A stretch of 64,000 nucleotides of DNA. Origin: Ceratotherium simum simum (taxonomy: Eukaryota; Chordata; Mammalia; Perissodactyla; Rhinocerotidae). This document shows positions 38,791 to 52,329 of this stretch, piece by piece. The position numbers and the translations under genes were made by a program. A model generated the notes under the pieces. The model was not told where the DNA came from, did not search any database, and saw only the letters and a list, made by a program, of their open reading frames with translations. The DNA lies in the NCBI RefSeq assembly GCF_000283155.1, contig NW_004454166.1, positions 9,370,662-9,434,661 on the forward strand, in the 5' to 3' direction. The first letter of the stretch is position 1, and the number at the start of each line of letters is the position of its first letter.

Positions 38791-39169
38791 CCATGGCAGA
38801 TTTGGGGCCAAAAGATCCAGCCTCTCCTCTGACTAACTTACTAACTTACAATACTTTCTTGACCCGTGAAACAGAAAGTGTAATGCATACCTCTCAGAAT
38901 TGCTGTGAAAATCAAGACGATAATGGATATAAAAGTACTTCCAAAACTACAAAATGCAGCCTACATGTCAAGATTCATTATTATAAATACGAAGATTATT
39001 TGGAAATATGGGAACATACACACCAATTAAGGTTAAATGAAAGAAGAAAACAGAGCATAAAATGGTATATATGTATGTAATGATTACAGCTGTCTCCTTG
39101 GGCTATTGTCACTCAAATCCCCTCAGTGCCAAGGGCCACACAATCTGACCCCAGTAATTATGACTTATC

Positions 39170-39760
39170 TAACTCAGGGACTCCTTCTGCACACAAAATA
39201 AAATCCAGTTGCTCTTCCCCAGCTCCAGGGTCCTGCATGATGTGGTCCTGCTGACTCCCAGCTCATCCCCAGCCAGTCTTCATTCACTCCACCAGTGCCA
39301 CTGGCTTTTCTGTTCCTCGACTCAGGTACACGTGTTGGCTGCACAGCCTTCACACCCTTAGTCTCTCTGCTGGGAATACAGTGGCCCCGATCTCTGAGCT
39401 CCTGATCTTCCCCCTGGCCAAATGCTGCTTGAACTTCAGGACTCTCGGCTTAAATGTCATGACCTTCCATTCTAAATTAAGTCCCTAACCACAGCCTGAT
39501 AGTGTCTAATAGTACCACAGTTTGTCTGGGTTTTTTTCTTCATAACACTTAACACAGTTTGTTATTATATTATCATATTTTTACCTATGTGATAATGTGT
39601 TTCATAGCTGCTTCCCTCCCTGAACCGTAAGCTCTATGAGGGCAGGGATCGTGTCTGTCTGCTTCACTACCGTACACCCAGCACATTGCCCCACATGCAG
39701 TAGATGCTCAATAAATACTTACCCAAATGAAATAATAAATGGCTATTTGTTCTAACTTTC
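39170..39760 (+). repeat. L2 LINE 3' end
   Basis: TGCATGATGTGGTCCTGCTGAC, TAAGCTCTATGAGGGCAGGG and AGATGCTCAATAAATACTTAC lie in L2 order. Confidence 0.85.
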
Positions 39761-41874
39761 TTCATTCCGTAGAAGGGGAAACTAAAACTCAGGAGAAATG
39801 AGTTTCTCTAAGCCATTGAGGCATATAGTGGTCAAGCTGGAATTAGAATTGAATTGGAATTAGATAATAAATAGAATTATTCTCTGGATTTGAACCATCC
39901 CTGCCAGGCCAGGACTAAGGACAGAGAAGAAATGTGTCAGGTGATACTGAAAGTGAAGAGGGGATGTGGAGAGTTTCATCTACCCTGTAAAAATTCTCTA
40001 ATGGCTCTTAAATGAGGAGTTTTAATTTTTATTTATTTGATAGCTTATTCCTTGTCATTAAACAATGCTCAAATACTGATACTCTAATTTATGCAAAAAT
40101 TAGAATTAGCTATTTTCTCAGCCACATGGCTAGTCAGATCTAATTGAAAAAATTAACAGGAAAGGCAAAAAAAGAGAAGCCATATGGCCACACTCGGTCC
40201 CATCTGTTCCACGGGGACCTTGGCCTCTGGCTCAGCCTGAAACTGGATGAGGATCCTGAGGACTCTGAAGCCCCTTGCCCTTCCTGTCCCAAGCCCTGTT
40301 TGTGCTGAATCACCGCCACCCACACAAGTTAACCGTTACTTTGGACCCAAACTGAGCTTTGCACCCAACTTCCACAACTCAATTTCAATGCATTCTTTGC
40401 TCGACAGCAATAGCGGGAAGCTACTCCTGGCTGATGTCCCCATGAGTCTGCACAATGGGGGCACAAGAAAGAGGTCCCCAGGATTCACTAGCAAACAAAG
40501 CCACTGAGCGAAAGGGCAAACGGCTGCCTTTCAACAAGGTTGCTCTGAGGTGTACTGTTCGGCTCCCAGCTTTTACACATTCTTTCTATTCTTCCTGGCA
40601 GCAGCACGCAGGCCCCTCTAGCAGGGGAGCCTCCTTGAGACTGCAAACTAATGGCCCCTTTAACACATTTATCACTCATTCAGCAAATACTTATTAAGCA
40701 TATCCCAGCTGCCAGGCTCTGGGGTCTAGTGTGTACACTCCAGATCTCAGAAGAAGAGAAACAAGCAATGATTTTCTATACACTGTGGGCAACAACTATC
40801 ACGGAGCTGCTAACTTCTTCCCCTGTCTAATGGGCAGGACTGGTTCTGACTATGCAAGCTAACAAGGTGGCAGCAAAACCCTTAATGGGTTCCAATGTTT
40901 AAACAATATAATCTAGAAATGCAAGCCAGGTGGATTAGGAAGTAGCTACCAGTCAGAACTTAAGATCCAGGGACATTAAACCTTTAGTGAAGATAAAGCA
41001 AAGCCTGCTAACAAGGGCCTGTGCCTGGAGGGCCACCAAGTAATTGGTTCTGGTGCTACTTCCGTGACTGACCCACTCTGGACCCCTGCCCCCTACTCCA
41101 AATGCCAGTTCCACCAACTGTACAGGGAACAGGCCAGATCTTTCCAGCTCTGATAGTCTAAGCATCTGTGACCTGAAATAAACCATGTTCCTTTCTGGTT
41201 CAGCAAAATACATTTCCTTCAGAAATCAGGAAGGGGGGTAACAAGGACAAGCTCACAGGCAGTGGTGGATTATCTAGAAAAGCCCTTTTGTGTTAGGATG
41301 CTGTGTTCCCACTTCCTCCTCCAACAAGAACTCTGCCACAAGGCTACAAACTGCCTTTGACTAAGTCTGTCTATCTCTCTAACCCTAACTCTTTTCAAAC
41401 TCATAAGCTATACTGAGCAAGAAGCAACACGCTCAAGACCAGTGGAGACTGCACAGCCTGAATGGCCCAACCCCACCTCCTGTTCCAGGACCCTGTGCTC
41501 CTGATCCCTTGGCTGAGCTTGGGGAAATCCCTTCCCTGCTTTGTGCCTCGGTTTTCTCATCTGTAAAATGAAAGGTATGGACTGGACTACCCTTGAGACC
41601 TCCTTTCACTGCTAAGATGATACAGTTCTTTCCACTAGTCACTGGCTAATGGACACATCATGGCAGAGACAGTTTCCCATCACGTAGGCCGCTGCCACCA
41701 GGATGAGAAGAGGCAGGGGAGCTGGACCACACAGAGCTAAGAAATGAGGATAGGAGATGAACATATAGGACCTGGGAACTGCCATAGGAGGCAGGGGCAA
41801 AGGCAAGGAAGAGGTCAGAAACTTCAAGATTTTGAGACTGAGGATAGAAAAAATAATGATACTACAGAAAAGCA

Positions 41875-42150
41875 ATTTGACATAGTGGTTTAGAGTACCA
41901 ACTCTGGATTATCTAGATCTGAACCCCACATGTGTTCCTGACTAGCAGTGTGGACCTCAGACAAATTACTTCAACTCTCTCTGTGCTTCACATTCCCCAG
42001 CACAAGGAAATAATACAATAACACAAGTTCCCCAACACAAGGAAATAACAGTACTTCATGGGGTCTTAAAAGGATTAATCTAGTTAATAACCCACTTTAG
42101 TGCCCAGCACATGGAAGCTCATTCTAAGTGTTTGCTTTTATTACATTACA
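41875..42150 (+). repeat. MIR SINE with internal duplication
   Basis: CATAGTGGTTTAGAGTACCAA, GTGGACCTCAGACAAATTAC and GTGCCCAGCACATGGAAGC mark the MIR. The TTCCCCAGCACAAGGAAATAA unit is repeated 35 bases later with one change. Confidence 0.78.
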
Positions 42151-42194
42151 TAATATTATGTTATATTTTACTGTTACTATTATTATTACCAAGA

Positions 42195-43040
42195 CAGATA
42201 AGATATATAGATTCTAGTTCCTACCCTCTCACTAGTGACCTGGGGATTCAGGTCTCCACTTGTAACATGAGGGGCTAAAAAAAATCACTGTTTCTCAAAC
42301 TAGAATATATACATATATATTCATGTGGGATTATATACGAGTTCTCTGAAAATTTTAAACATTATGTGTTTTCATTTCAATGGTCACCTAAACAAACTTG
42401 ACTGAACATATCTGGACTTTCTAAATGCCTACTTTCTAACCAAGTTCTGGCACAAGATTTCAAAACCTAAGTTTATATTTGTGTTTGTGATTATGTTGGC
42501 ACCAATATAATTGTAGCTGACTAATGAGAAAGGAACAGATGCAGATGCGATTTATGAATGATGAGATTGGACCAAATGAAAGCCAAATGACATCAAATGA
42601 AGGTCATTGGAAAAATGGTTGCAGAATCGAACCGTTAGCACATAGTCATATAGACTGTCCGAGCTCAAAAGATCAGCACTACAACATTCACAACTATATT
42701 CACATTACTACTTATTTGGTTTCAGCTAACCAATGTCAGCTGTCTTACTATATTACGGTGTTAATTTGAATTGTATTGGTTTTGCAATTTTGTTTGCATT
42801 TAATTTGTAAGTATGTATGGCTCATATGGTTGTATAACAGACTATAAGTATAAGAGGTTTATCTCTAGTTTCACATATGCACATACTTAAGTAACATTAA
42901 AGTAAAAAAGAAATTTAGTGAACACAAGGGGACCTTGACATTTTTGTGCTTTTAAAGAAGATCTAAGCATTATTCTAATTTGAGAAACACTGAATTAAAT
43001 TCTCTCCAAGGTCCCTGATAGCTCTTCGAGTCTAAGAAAG
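42195..43040 (+). repeat. MIR SINE split by hAT element
   Basis: ACTTGTAACATGAGGGGCTAA on the left and TCTCCAAGGTCCCTGATAGC on the right are adjacent parts of one MIR, separated by the hAT element. Confidence 0.7.
42286..42992. mobile_element. hAT-type DNA transposon, about 707 bp
   Basis: Terminal inverted repeats CACTGTTTCTCAAACTA and (reverse) CAGTGTTTCTCAAATTA match at 15 of 17 positions. The flanking 8-mers AAAAAAAT and AATTAAAT match at 6 of 8. The interior is AT-rich with no intact transposase. The Charlie-like end sequence supports hAT; the subfamily is unknown. Confidence 0.78.
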
Positions 43041-43750
43041 ATGACCATTTTGGTTATAGACATGTTAAGCTTTGTTAAGATAGCCAAATAGAGATGTAGG
43101 CTTAGAATTCAGGAATAAAAGGCAGGGCAGGAAACAGAGATTTAGAAGCCAACTGCAGAGAGGTGCAGTTAAACCCAGGAGACTAGACGGGATTTCTAAG
43201 AGTGTTCTGAGATAGAGAAGCAAAAGCTGATGTCTGAGCTTCAAGGAGTTCACCATCCCCCACCTTCCTCTGTGGAAAAATACATTCACCTGTACATTAA
43301 AGATGATCTTCTCAGGACTGCTCAAAGAACTACTGTCCCATCTGGAAAGTGAATGGCTTAGAACTGTCCACAGAAATAAAACAAACCTCAGTTTTATATT
43401 CCTCCATGCTTGCCATCAAAGCTGAAAGGAGAGAGTCCACACTGAACTAAGATATCAAGTCTCTGATCTCTAAGAGCTGGGTCATTAACTCACTTCATTC
43501 CCTCCTCCCAGAAATATGGGGGCCCATTAGATGCTCTTGGGGGGCCAGGTGGCCCCCAGGACTGCAGCAAAAGGAAAAAGTGGGATGGTCAGGGGCAATT
43601 CTGTGCCAGAGTCCCAAGGTCAGAACTCATGCCTGGACACTACCACAAACCAAAGCTAACATTTCTGCCTGGCTGCAAATCTGCCCTCTATGATAAGCGA
43701 TAGGGCCATATCAGGACCGCACAGTCCTGTGTCCACCAGGGCCAGATTCA

Positions 43751-43930
<180 letters not shown>

Positions 43931-44020
43931 TCAGCTGGCACCCACAGCAACCTGCGTGTGGCTGGGGAGCCCGTGGAGGCAATGGCCGGAGCTCACGGCA
44001 GGGACGCTGTGGCTGGTCAT
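43931..44020 (-). promoter_or_regulatory. Upstream ORF in ABCA1 5'UTR
   Basis: An ATG at 44018-44020, three bases inside exon 2, opens 29 codons and stops at TGA (43931-43933), six bases before the ABCA1 ATG. Its start context is weak (T at -3, A at +4), which favours leaky scanning. Because the stop is so close to the main start, reinitiation would be inefficient, so translation of this ORF would be expected to lower ABCA1 output. Human exon 2, as remembered, has an ATG and a TGA in the equivalent places. Confidence 0.55.
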
Positions 44021-45889
44021 TAACTGAAAGATAAAGCAGGAGGGGAGAGAGTCGTTAGTTACTGCTGCAAAGCCACACGCCAATGAGGGCTGGTGCTCCA
44101 GCCCCCTTACCTGTCACCTCAACACCCGGGTCTGCGTCATGACTGCTCCTCAATAGGTCATGAGTCCCCAGCTTCCAGCCTTGGGGTTCTCCAATAAACA
44201 GGGATTCTGGAGGTTTTCTGGTGGCAGCCTGGGAGTTAGTCATTATAATCCCAATCATTTTAGCTCCATGGGTATGATCATTTGGGAATGAAAAATGCAG
44301 TTACGAAAACAGACTTAAGTGAGAAATCTTAGGTGGCCAAAACACTGAGGCTGGAAATGGCATACTAGAATCCCAGAGACCTACCTCCCTTCTCTCCAAA
44401 ATGCCTCCCCTCACATAAAATGTCAGCAGCATTGATAAACTTTGCCTTGAACCTGGAATAACTTATGCTATTCCCTGAAATTCGCTACAGACTACATTTT
44501 CATCTGGCCACAAAGTTGAGTCCTTCAAATGATGAATGGCGCCATCAATAAAGCAGTTTCCTAATCTGAAAAGCCACAACCTGTCTTAGATGACTGTGAG
44601 TAAACACCAAGAAAATGCCACTGACACCTGGCTCCCAGGTGATGAGGACAATCCCAGTTCTGTGTGTCTGTGGAAAGAAAACAATATCCCGTGGAGAAAC
44701 AAGTCAGCTAAGGCAGGCAGAGAGCATTGCCTGTGAAACTGACAAGCTCCCACTGTCCAGACATATGCATACTCCTGGCCTAGCTCCACATGCACCTGCA
44801 CACAGGGCCTGGCTACTTCCTGTCAGGTGTCACAGCTGACTCCTTGGAGGACTGTTTTGCAATGCTGGGGGAAGATGAGGTTCTCACGAACAGGGGACGC
44901 AATGTTCTGTGCATGCCCAGCTGCCCACTCAACAACTGTATTCATTTAATGCTAGAATAATCACAAGTTGTCATACCAAAGTTAAAGTTGGGGAAGGCAA
45001 AGAAAATGAAAAGTGGAAGAACGAAGGGATACACAGGTCAAAGCCAGGCCTTGCTGGCACTTCGTAGTCAAGAACCCTTGGCAGAAACCAGCTTTACTTC
45101 TAAAATGTCTCAGTTCATCGTTGTGGCCTCTAGTAGAGTAAGGGTGAGAGTGGGATAGTAGGCATGAGGAACAAACAGCAAAAAGAGCTAAGAATGTAGT
45201 GACCACTTGTGGATACAAAACCAAGTACTGGACTAAAAGTCTGTGAGTCCAAATCAGATCTCAACGCAAAGGTCAACTTCTAGTAGGGTTTTACCCTTCT
45301 GTCCCCCACCCTACAAGACCCGGATTAAAATCTTCTAGAGAAAAAAAGAGAGCGGAGAGAGTCGGCAGTGTCTGAGAAGGAATGACCCTACTATTATGTA
45401 TTTTAATTCATTCATTGACAAGCCAACAAATCAGGAATTCCTCTGAAATAGTCAAGCCTTAGGACCTATTTCATTTCTTTTTCATTTGCTCAGCAAACCT
45501 CTAGAAGGACACACACCCTCAAAATTTCTCACTCCAAAAGGAAGAGTTAAACCAGCACTGTGTCAGTTTGCAATTTGTTGTTTAAAGATGTCGACTGGCG
45601 TCGAGCGCTGAGAGCCAGAACGCAATGGTGAGACACGCGTTTGTAATCCCAAATTGTTTTGTAAGTGGCCTAGGACAGGACTTGCATTCCAGAAACAGTG
45701 AAATAAATAATTAGCTAGATTTTTTTCTCATGCAAAAGCTGCTCTCCAGGCATCGCTTAGTTGATTTAGAAGCTACATGAATCTTTTCAGATCCCCAAGG
45801 TAACAATGAGGAGGCTGGAACACAAGTTTGTAATTAAAAGGAAAATTAACCTAGTTGAAAGAGCCCAGACATGAATTAGCTCCAGCTTC

Positions 45890-46065
45890 CCAATTACATG
45901 CCCTCTGTTGGCCAAGCCATTATGTTCTCCGAGCATCCATTTCTTCATTATAAAATGGGGATGACAATATCTACCTTGCGTGATGTTCTAAAGATTAAAT
46001 GAAATTATAAACAAATTCCCAACATGGCACATTATAAGTGCCAAGAAATGAGTTCCTTTCCCCTA
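45890..46065 (+). repeat. MIR SINE
   Basis: CATTTCTTCATTATAAAATGG, GATGACAATATCTACCTTGC and AAAGATTAAATGAAATTATA fit a sense MIR 3' half. Confidence 0.72.
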
Positions 46066-46784
46066 ACTTATCTTTCTCTGTTCTATTGGTACCCTCTAGC
46101 AGAGAAACGGTTATATGTTGTCCAAACATTCTTTTCTATTCCCTAGAGCCAAACCAGAGCACAGACTGCCTCCCTTAAACCTGACTGAAGAATCTCAAAA
46201 GAAGAGAAGACATACCTCTATAGAAGTTCAGGAGAAGAGAGGCCAGGAGGAGTTTTTTTTGGAGAATATTTTCCTAAAAGTAGAGTTTCTGAGTCTCCAG
46301 ATCACACGTTATGATACCAGGGACCCTCCAGAAGACACGTAGAGCAGGTGAGCAAGAAATAGCCCAGAGCAGCAGTAGAAGGTTCTGTTCTGGCTTTGCT
46401 GGGTGCAAACAGGCAGACTTCTTGCCCCAGTTCCCCCACCGACATTGGCATGGCCCTGGCTGCCCGCATAATTCCCTCCTCCCACCTCAGATCATCATTA
46501 GGAGTAATTCTGTCCAAAGAGGAGGGTTTGGCAATGCTCAAACCCCTCTGCTCGGGTAACTGAAGCCAAAAGGACATTTCTACATCAGTTTTCCAGGGAA
46601 GTGAACAAACAAACCAGAACTAAAAAGAAAGTGGTCCTATGTACTGGATTTCTCAATGTTTCAAAGCTAGTAGCACATTTACTCCTGCCCTTATGCACAT
46701 TTCCAGTTACTGGCTGGAAAGGGTCCTGCTTCACAATCACAGCCAATCAATAGGACACTCTCATCCCGCTCCTAGGTGACCACA

Positions 46785-47345
46785 ACAGCCACTTCACTGG
46801 TGTCCCTGCCTCCAGTCTCCCTCTCCCATCCATTTATCACAGAGCAACCAAAGTTATTCAACTAAACCAAACATGCCCCACTTAAAACTCTTTGCCAGCT
46901 CCCCATCACCCTGAGGATAACGTCCAGTCCTCACTGTGGTCTTCCTGATGACTTCAGCCTCCTCCCTCACCACTCCCCACCTCCTGTGATGCCCCGGAAA
47001 ACTACTGACAGGCTGTGAACAGCTACACTCTTTCCCATCACGGGGACTTTCTGGAGTCGTTCCCTGTCCTGAAACACTTTCTCGAAGAACTGTCAGCCTG
47101 CCTAACTCTTCCTCAACCTTAGGTCTCCATTCAGCAGCCACTTGGCCAGGATCCTTTCCCAATCACCTCCCCTGTACTGAAACCTGGGTCAGGAACCTCT
47201 CTTAGGTGCTCCCGGGGCAGCCTCTGTTTCCCCACATTCTGAGTCCGTAGGGACCATTCCTGTTTCCTTCATCGCTGTTTTCCCTAGTATAAAAAATGGT
47301 ACCTGACTTGTAGTAAGCGCTCAGGGACTGTTTGCTTAGTTAATC
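46785..47345 (+). repeat. L2 LINE 3' end
   Basis: CTTGCCAGCTCCCCATCACC region, CTCCATTCAGCAGCCACTTGG and GTACCTGACTTGTAGTAAGCG follow the L2 order. Confidence 0.82.
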
Positions 47346-47914
47346 AACTAAGAGATGGACATGAGAAATAGGGTTTCAGAACATAAGGATGGTGGCATTC
47401 CTGGACCTGTGGTAACTGATTTCTCAAGCCTGATTAACGAATTCAGGCAAATTGTCCCCCGAGAGGGAGCTCTATGTTCTGCAGGCTTCACCACACACTC
47501 ATGAAGGCCACAAAGGACTGTTGAGCTTCCCAGGTGACTCCTGGGGCACCCAGGAAAATGTAATTGAATCTACATCTGCTTCCCATAAAACCAGGTTTAG
47601 CTATAGACCAAGCAGGCTCTGCCAAGGCCAGCGGAGCCATGAAATCTGCTTTCTGCCAAGCTTCATGCTCAAATGCTAGGGCACTCTCTCCAGGTCTCAT
47701 TATCCATTACCCAGGTGGATCATCCCTTGCCAAAATTTAACAGGTAGTTTTCACACCCTAACCTTCTTTTGTACAGTATGGATCTAGGAGAAGCGACTGT
47801 TCAAACCTTTGACCAATTTTCTAAAGAAATTTTCACTTCCAATACCACCGATATTTTAAAGTTATTAATATCCAGAAAATAAACAGATTGCTAAAACATA
47901 ACCTTCTAAAATAA

Positions 47915-48673
47915 GCAAAGATGCTCGACATCATTAATTGCAAGAAATGCAAACTAAAACCACAATGAGGTACCACTACACACCCACTAGAACTACTAAC
48001 ATTTTAAAAATTTAAAAGTGTTAGCAAGTACGCAAAGCAACTGGAACTCTCATCCACTGCTTGTGGGAATGTAAAATGGAACAACCACTTTGTAAAACAG
48101 TTTAGCAGTTTCTTATAAAGTTACACACAGACTTATGATACAGCCAGCCATCCCATCCCAGGTATTTACCCAAAAGAAATGAGAGCATATGTTCACACAA
48201 AGACCCGTGTGTGAATGCTTATAGAAGTCTTATACAGAATACCCCAAACTGGAAACAACCCAAATGTTCATCAACTAGTAAATAAATAAAAATGGAATAC
48301 TACTCAGCAATAAAAAAAGAAACAAACTACTGATACATGCAACAGAATGGATGAATCTCAAAAGTCTATGCTAAGAGAAATAAGCCAGACACAAAAGACT
48401 ACTACTATATGACTCGGTTTACATGACATTCTGGAAAGGTGAAACAATAGGGAAAGAAATCAGATCAGTGGTTGCCAGTGGTTATGGGTGGGGGAGAGGA
48501 CAGACTGCAAAGGAGCACTGAGTGATGGAAATATTCTACATCATGATTGTGGTAGTGATTACACAAGTATATACATTTATGAAAACTCATCACACTGTAC
48601 ACTTACAAAGGGTAAATGTAACTGCATGTAAATTATACATCAATAATCTGACCTCCACCCCCCCCCAAAAAAA
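47915..48673 (+). mobile_element. L1 ORF2 3' end and 3'UTR (old L1MA/L1MB type)
   Basis: CACAATGAGGTACCACTACAC, TGGAATACTACTCAGCAATAA, GAATGGATGAATCTCAAAAG and a terminal ATACATCAATAATCTGA before C9 and an A run identify it. Frames are broken. Confidence 0.88.
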
Positions 48674-48804
48674 GTAGCTTCTATTATAATAATTAACATA
48701 ATCCACAAGTCAAATCATGCCTTGGAAGACCTAAGAACTGCATAGTGTAAAGCCTGATTATTGTGAGATTCCCTAGGAAGGTGAATAGTGTATAAAATAT
48801 TGAC

Positions 48805-49085
48805 TCAACGCATATTCATTCAACAAACAACTCAGCCTTAACTCTACAAGACTCCCATTAGCAGCAACAAATATTTACTGAGTGCCTATTACATGCCAGG
48901 CACTGTTCTAGACACTGGAGATTCAGCACGAACAAAAGAGGCAAAATTCCTGTCTTATAGAACTTCTCCTCCAGCAGGGAGGTGGAAAATAGACAAATAA
49001 CAGTGGGTTGTTTGGCAGTGGGTGGTAGGAATAATGAAGAAAAATAAAGCAGACTAAGGGGACAGAAAGTCATGGGGATGGGTAA
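48805..49085 (-). repeat. Antisense L2 3' end
   Basis: AAATATTTACTGAGTGCC, TTACATGCCAGGCACTGTTC and AATTCCTGTCTTATAGAAC are reverse L2 motifs. Confidence 0.8.
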
Positions 49086-50203
49086 CTCCTTTCTGATGAA
49101 GAGCCTTTAGGACAGTGAAATGAGAGAGTGGACCATATGTTACTTGCAATAGGGTCACCAAGTGACAGCAGGGATTATGAATTCTTTTAACTTTTCCCTA
49201 AAGCAAGACCTGAAATGCCAGACAGACTCAGTGGGGCTGGCAAAAGAAAAAAATACAGGGTCACAGGAAGCTCAGTGTGAAGGGGGAAATGACGACCCCG
49301 GTGAGCACCTACCACACTGCTCCCCCTCTCTTCCTCCCCACAACAGTTTGGCTCTTTTGAACTTCACATGTAAGTTTCAAAGAGCGATAAGAAATATAAA
49401 GAAGAAAGGAGGAGAGAAGAGGAAGAGGAAGACATACTAAAAGGACAAGGTAGGTTTTTTCCCACTTGGTGAAGCCGAAAGAAAAACACGAACTACTTCT
49501 CGTGACTGCCTTCTACCCTTCTAAAGCATTAAATCTGTCTACGGAAATGTAGTAAGGGGAAAAACTGCACATGTTTGCATTGCGACCAGAAACCCTGCGT
49601 TTGTGCAGTAACAAAAACGTCAGTTGGTCTTTTTGCTTCCTGCAAGAACACTGGGAGCACGTGAGGCCATGCCTTACAGCTCTAGAACCGAGCTTCCTCC
49701 TAAGGCTGGGAGTCAACCCCCTAGCCAGGGCCCGCTCCAGAAGACGACAGTCTCCAGGTAGGAACCACACAGGCGCCATTTCTCACTGTGGCAGAGAAGT
49801 GAGACTGAACAGGCCAAAGAGGACAACCTTTTGCAAAGACCATACTCCAGGTGATTGTTGTATTAGCAGACAGAAAGAATTTGATGCAGTTTTGGAGATC
49901 TGCTCACACCACACCCCTGCTCCAATCTCAAAGAGAAGTGGAGACCCCAAAAATCAAGTGACTTGCTCAGAGCCACCCCCTAGAGTCAGAACCTGCCCCC
50001 AGGTTTCTCAAGGAATAACTTTTTCAACAACTGTGATATGCCTTTTCCCACTATGCTATTTCTCCTATGATTCTGTTTGTTCTTCTAAACACACTTTTCT
50101 TGCGAGTTCTATCCAAATAGTTTATATATCCAGAATGTGCAGTCAATGACTAATCTTCATCCTTCAAAACAGCGGTGTTATGACAGCTATTTTTCTAAAC
50201 TCT

Positions 50204-50236
50204 AAATAAATAAATAAATGTATGTGTGTGTGTGTG
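50204..50236 (+). repeat. (TAAA)n and (GT)n simple repeat
   Basis: TAAATAAATAAATAAATG is followed by TATGTGTGTGTGTGTG. Confidence 0.9.
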
Positions 50237-52329
50237 CATTCTGCTTTTAGACAAGTTTCCACATAGTTACTAGAAGTGAGATGGAAGTTGAAATTTCTGA
50301 AGACAGCTATCAGTATCTCTCTCAATGAAATTGTTTCTAGATGTAAGTATCAATAAATAGCTAGCCAGTAACCTACAACGCAGGAGGTAGATTTAAGGCA
50401 GGATTTAACAATATCACATGTGAATTGAAAATATGTTGGCACTCAAGTTCGACTGATTGCCTATTCATGGATGTTGATGCAAAAATCACATGTTTACGCA
50501 CCCCATCTCCAGAGAGATATGGATGGTCCTGTGAAATGAGGATATGAAACCTGTAAGCCCAACAGAGTATGCTTGCTTTGGAAAAGGTCAGCTCTCTAAC
50601 TGCCTCCTTTGAGCATATGTCTCTGGATCAGTAGCCACATTCAGGGAAAAGGCTAACGGGGTCACTGACAGTCAGAAGACCAGGCTGAAACGGGCTCATT
50701 GCACCCATGACTGAAGACAAGACATGGCTGCTGTGGTGATGGGAGGGGATTTTGAGTCATCCTGTGATTTTTCCCAGACTGAACCCATCAGGTTTTTTAA
50801 GCCGGAAGCTAATTTAACTACCTCAGTTTAACTTTTCTGGCCTCCAGAAGCTACTGAGCTCTCTACCCTTAAGGCCTCTCTATCCTTGTTAGCCCTTAAA
50901 TTCCACCCCCTTGCACTCCTCAACCATCCTGTAGACCCACAATTTCAGTAAAACTGCCCTTAGTTGCCACTGGCCCTCAGGGACATGCAGAAAGGCCACG
51001 AGCTAGTACTCAGTTACCCCTGAAATTGTGTTCCTACTTAAACCATAACACTTTAATACTCAAATTTGAGGAGACAAAAGGTGTAAGAAATCCTCCAAGA
51101 CAAAAGTCAAGGATAAAACAAAGCCATTCTATCATTCTAGAAGATTTCTATCATTCTAAAAGAGGCTCTGCTATTGCACTACCCAGTTAAAAAATATCGA
51201 TCCAGTGAATTTTATCAATTCCAACAATCTGTAACGTAGGCAGACTTTTTTGAAATTACCAAATACATCATACTTACTATTAGTAACAAGTTTATAGATA
51301 ACTGCATACTCTTCTTTCACCTGGAATACATATTGAATTTCCTGGACAAAATTATTTGCTAATAGCTAATTTTCAAAATGAGGACTATGAAAGAATCCAT
51401 AAAAACTGAAAGTTAGAAGAGAACCATGAATATTGCACAAATCTGTAACTAGCCTTTGAGAAGCATAATTCCTCACGCTGTCAACAATTCTATTTTAAAG
51501 GAGACTCAAAAGATTTAAATCTATTTCTATCATGTCATTGATATTTGGACAACCAAAGACCCTATTTATCACTCTCAACATTCCAGTTGCTATCAGCTAA
51601 AACAGTCAGGACTTCTAAAACTGTCAAGAGCCAGGGTTTCTGAGAGCGAATCTATCCTGCACCCAAGGTCTTCTTTCATCACTGTACAATTATGGAGAAA
51701 TTCTAATCAAATGTTAAAGAGAGCCCTTCTTCCCCTGCTGAGTTCCTCTAAACAAACACAGAGCAACCTTCAAAGGAAGACTTCAGCAAGCAATACGACT
51801 ATTTGCTTTCTCCCTGGTGGGGGGTATGTAGAACATAGGAAAAAGAACCTTTCCCCTAGAAAAGAAATCAACCTGTCAACTTTACGTGTCATAGAAAAAA
51901 AATCAAAATTTTTCAACCACAATCATAAGGCCAAAATAAGAGGGACCTGTAGGGAAGAAACTATTGAAGTCATAAACACCCTAAGCTATAGAAACACAAG
52001 CCAGCCTCCATGAGCAGTCCTTTCTTTGCAGAAAAACTTGATTGGATAATGTTCCCTGTTGTTGTAGTGGGTTTTCAAAGAGAACTTTAGGATAAAAGGC
52101 TTAGTGACTATCAGCAAAAACCATTTTGTTTGGCTTACATCTCTGAAGGGTCAACATCTTCAGAGGCTCAACCTTCTCCCAGCCTAAACGGTTTCTTTTT
52201 ATAAAAGTGCTCAAAGGATTTGGGGGACAGACAAACCCAAATCCCTTCACTGCCTTCCCCTTCCTTTGGGCCTATGCAACTATGCAGCAAACCCCCCTCA
52301 AACAGCCTTAACCCTTTTATTTTCTTGAA

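Noticed and set aside
42524..42769. 81-codon ORF inside the hAT element as a transposase remnant
   Set aside because: The translation shows no hAT transposase motif that I can recognise.
45028..45045. AGGTCA-AAGC-CAGGCC as a further DR4
   Set aside because: The second half-site is too far from the consensus.
49571..50149. 192-codon plus-strand ORF in intron 1
   Set aside because: No recognisable domain; the second half resembles an antisense MIR (CAAGTGACTTGCTCAGAGCC). One ORF of this size is close to chance expectation in 64 kb of six frames.
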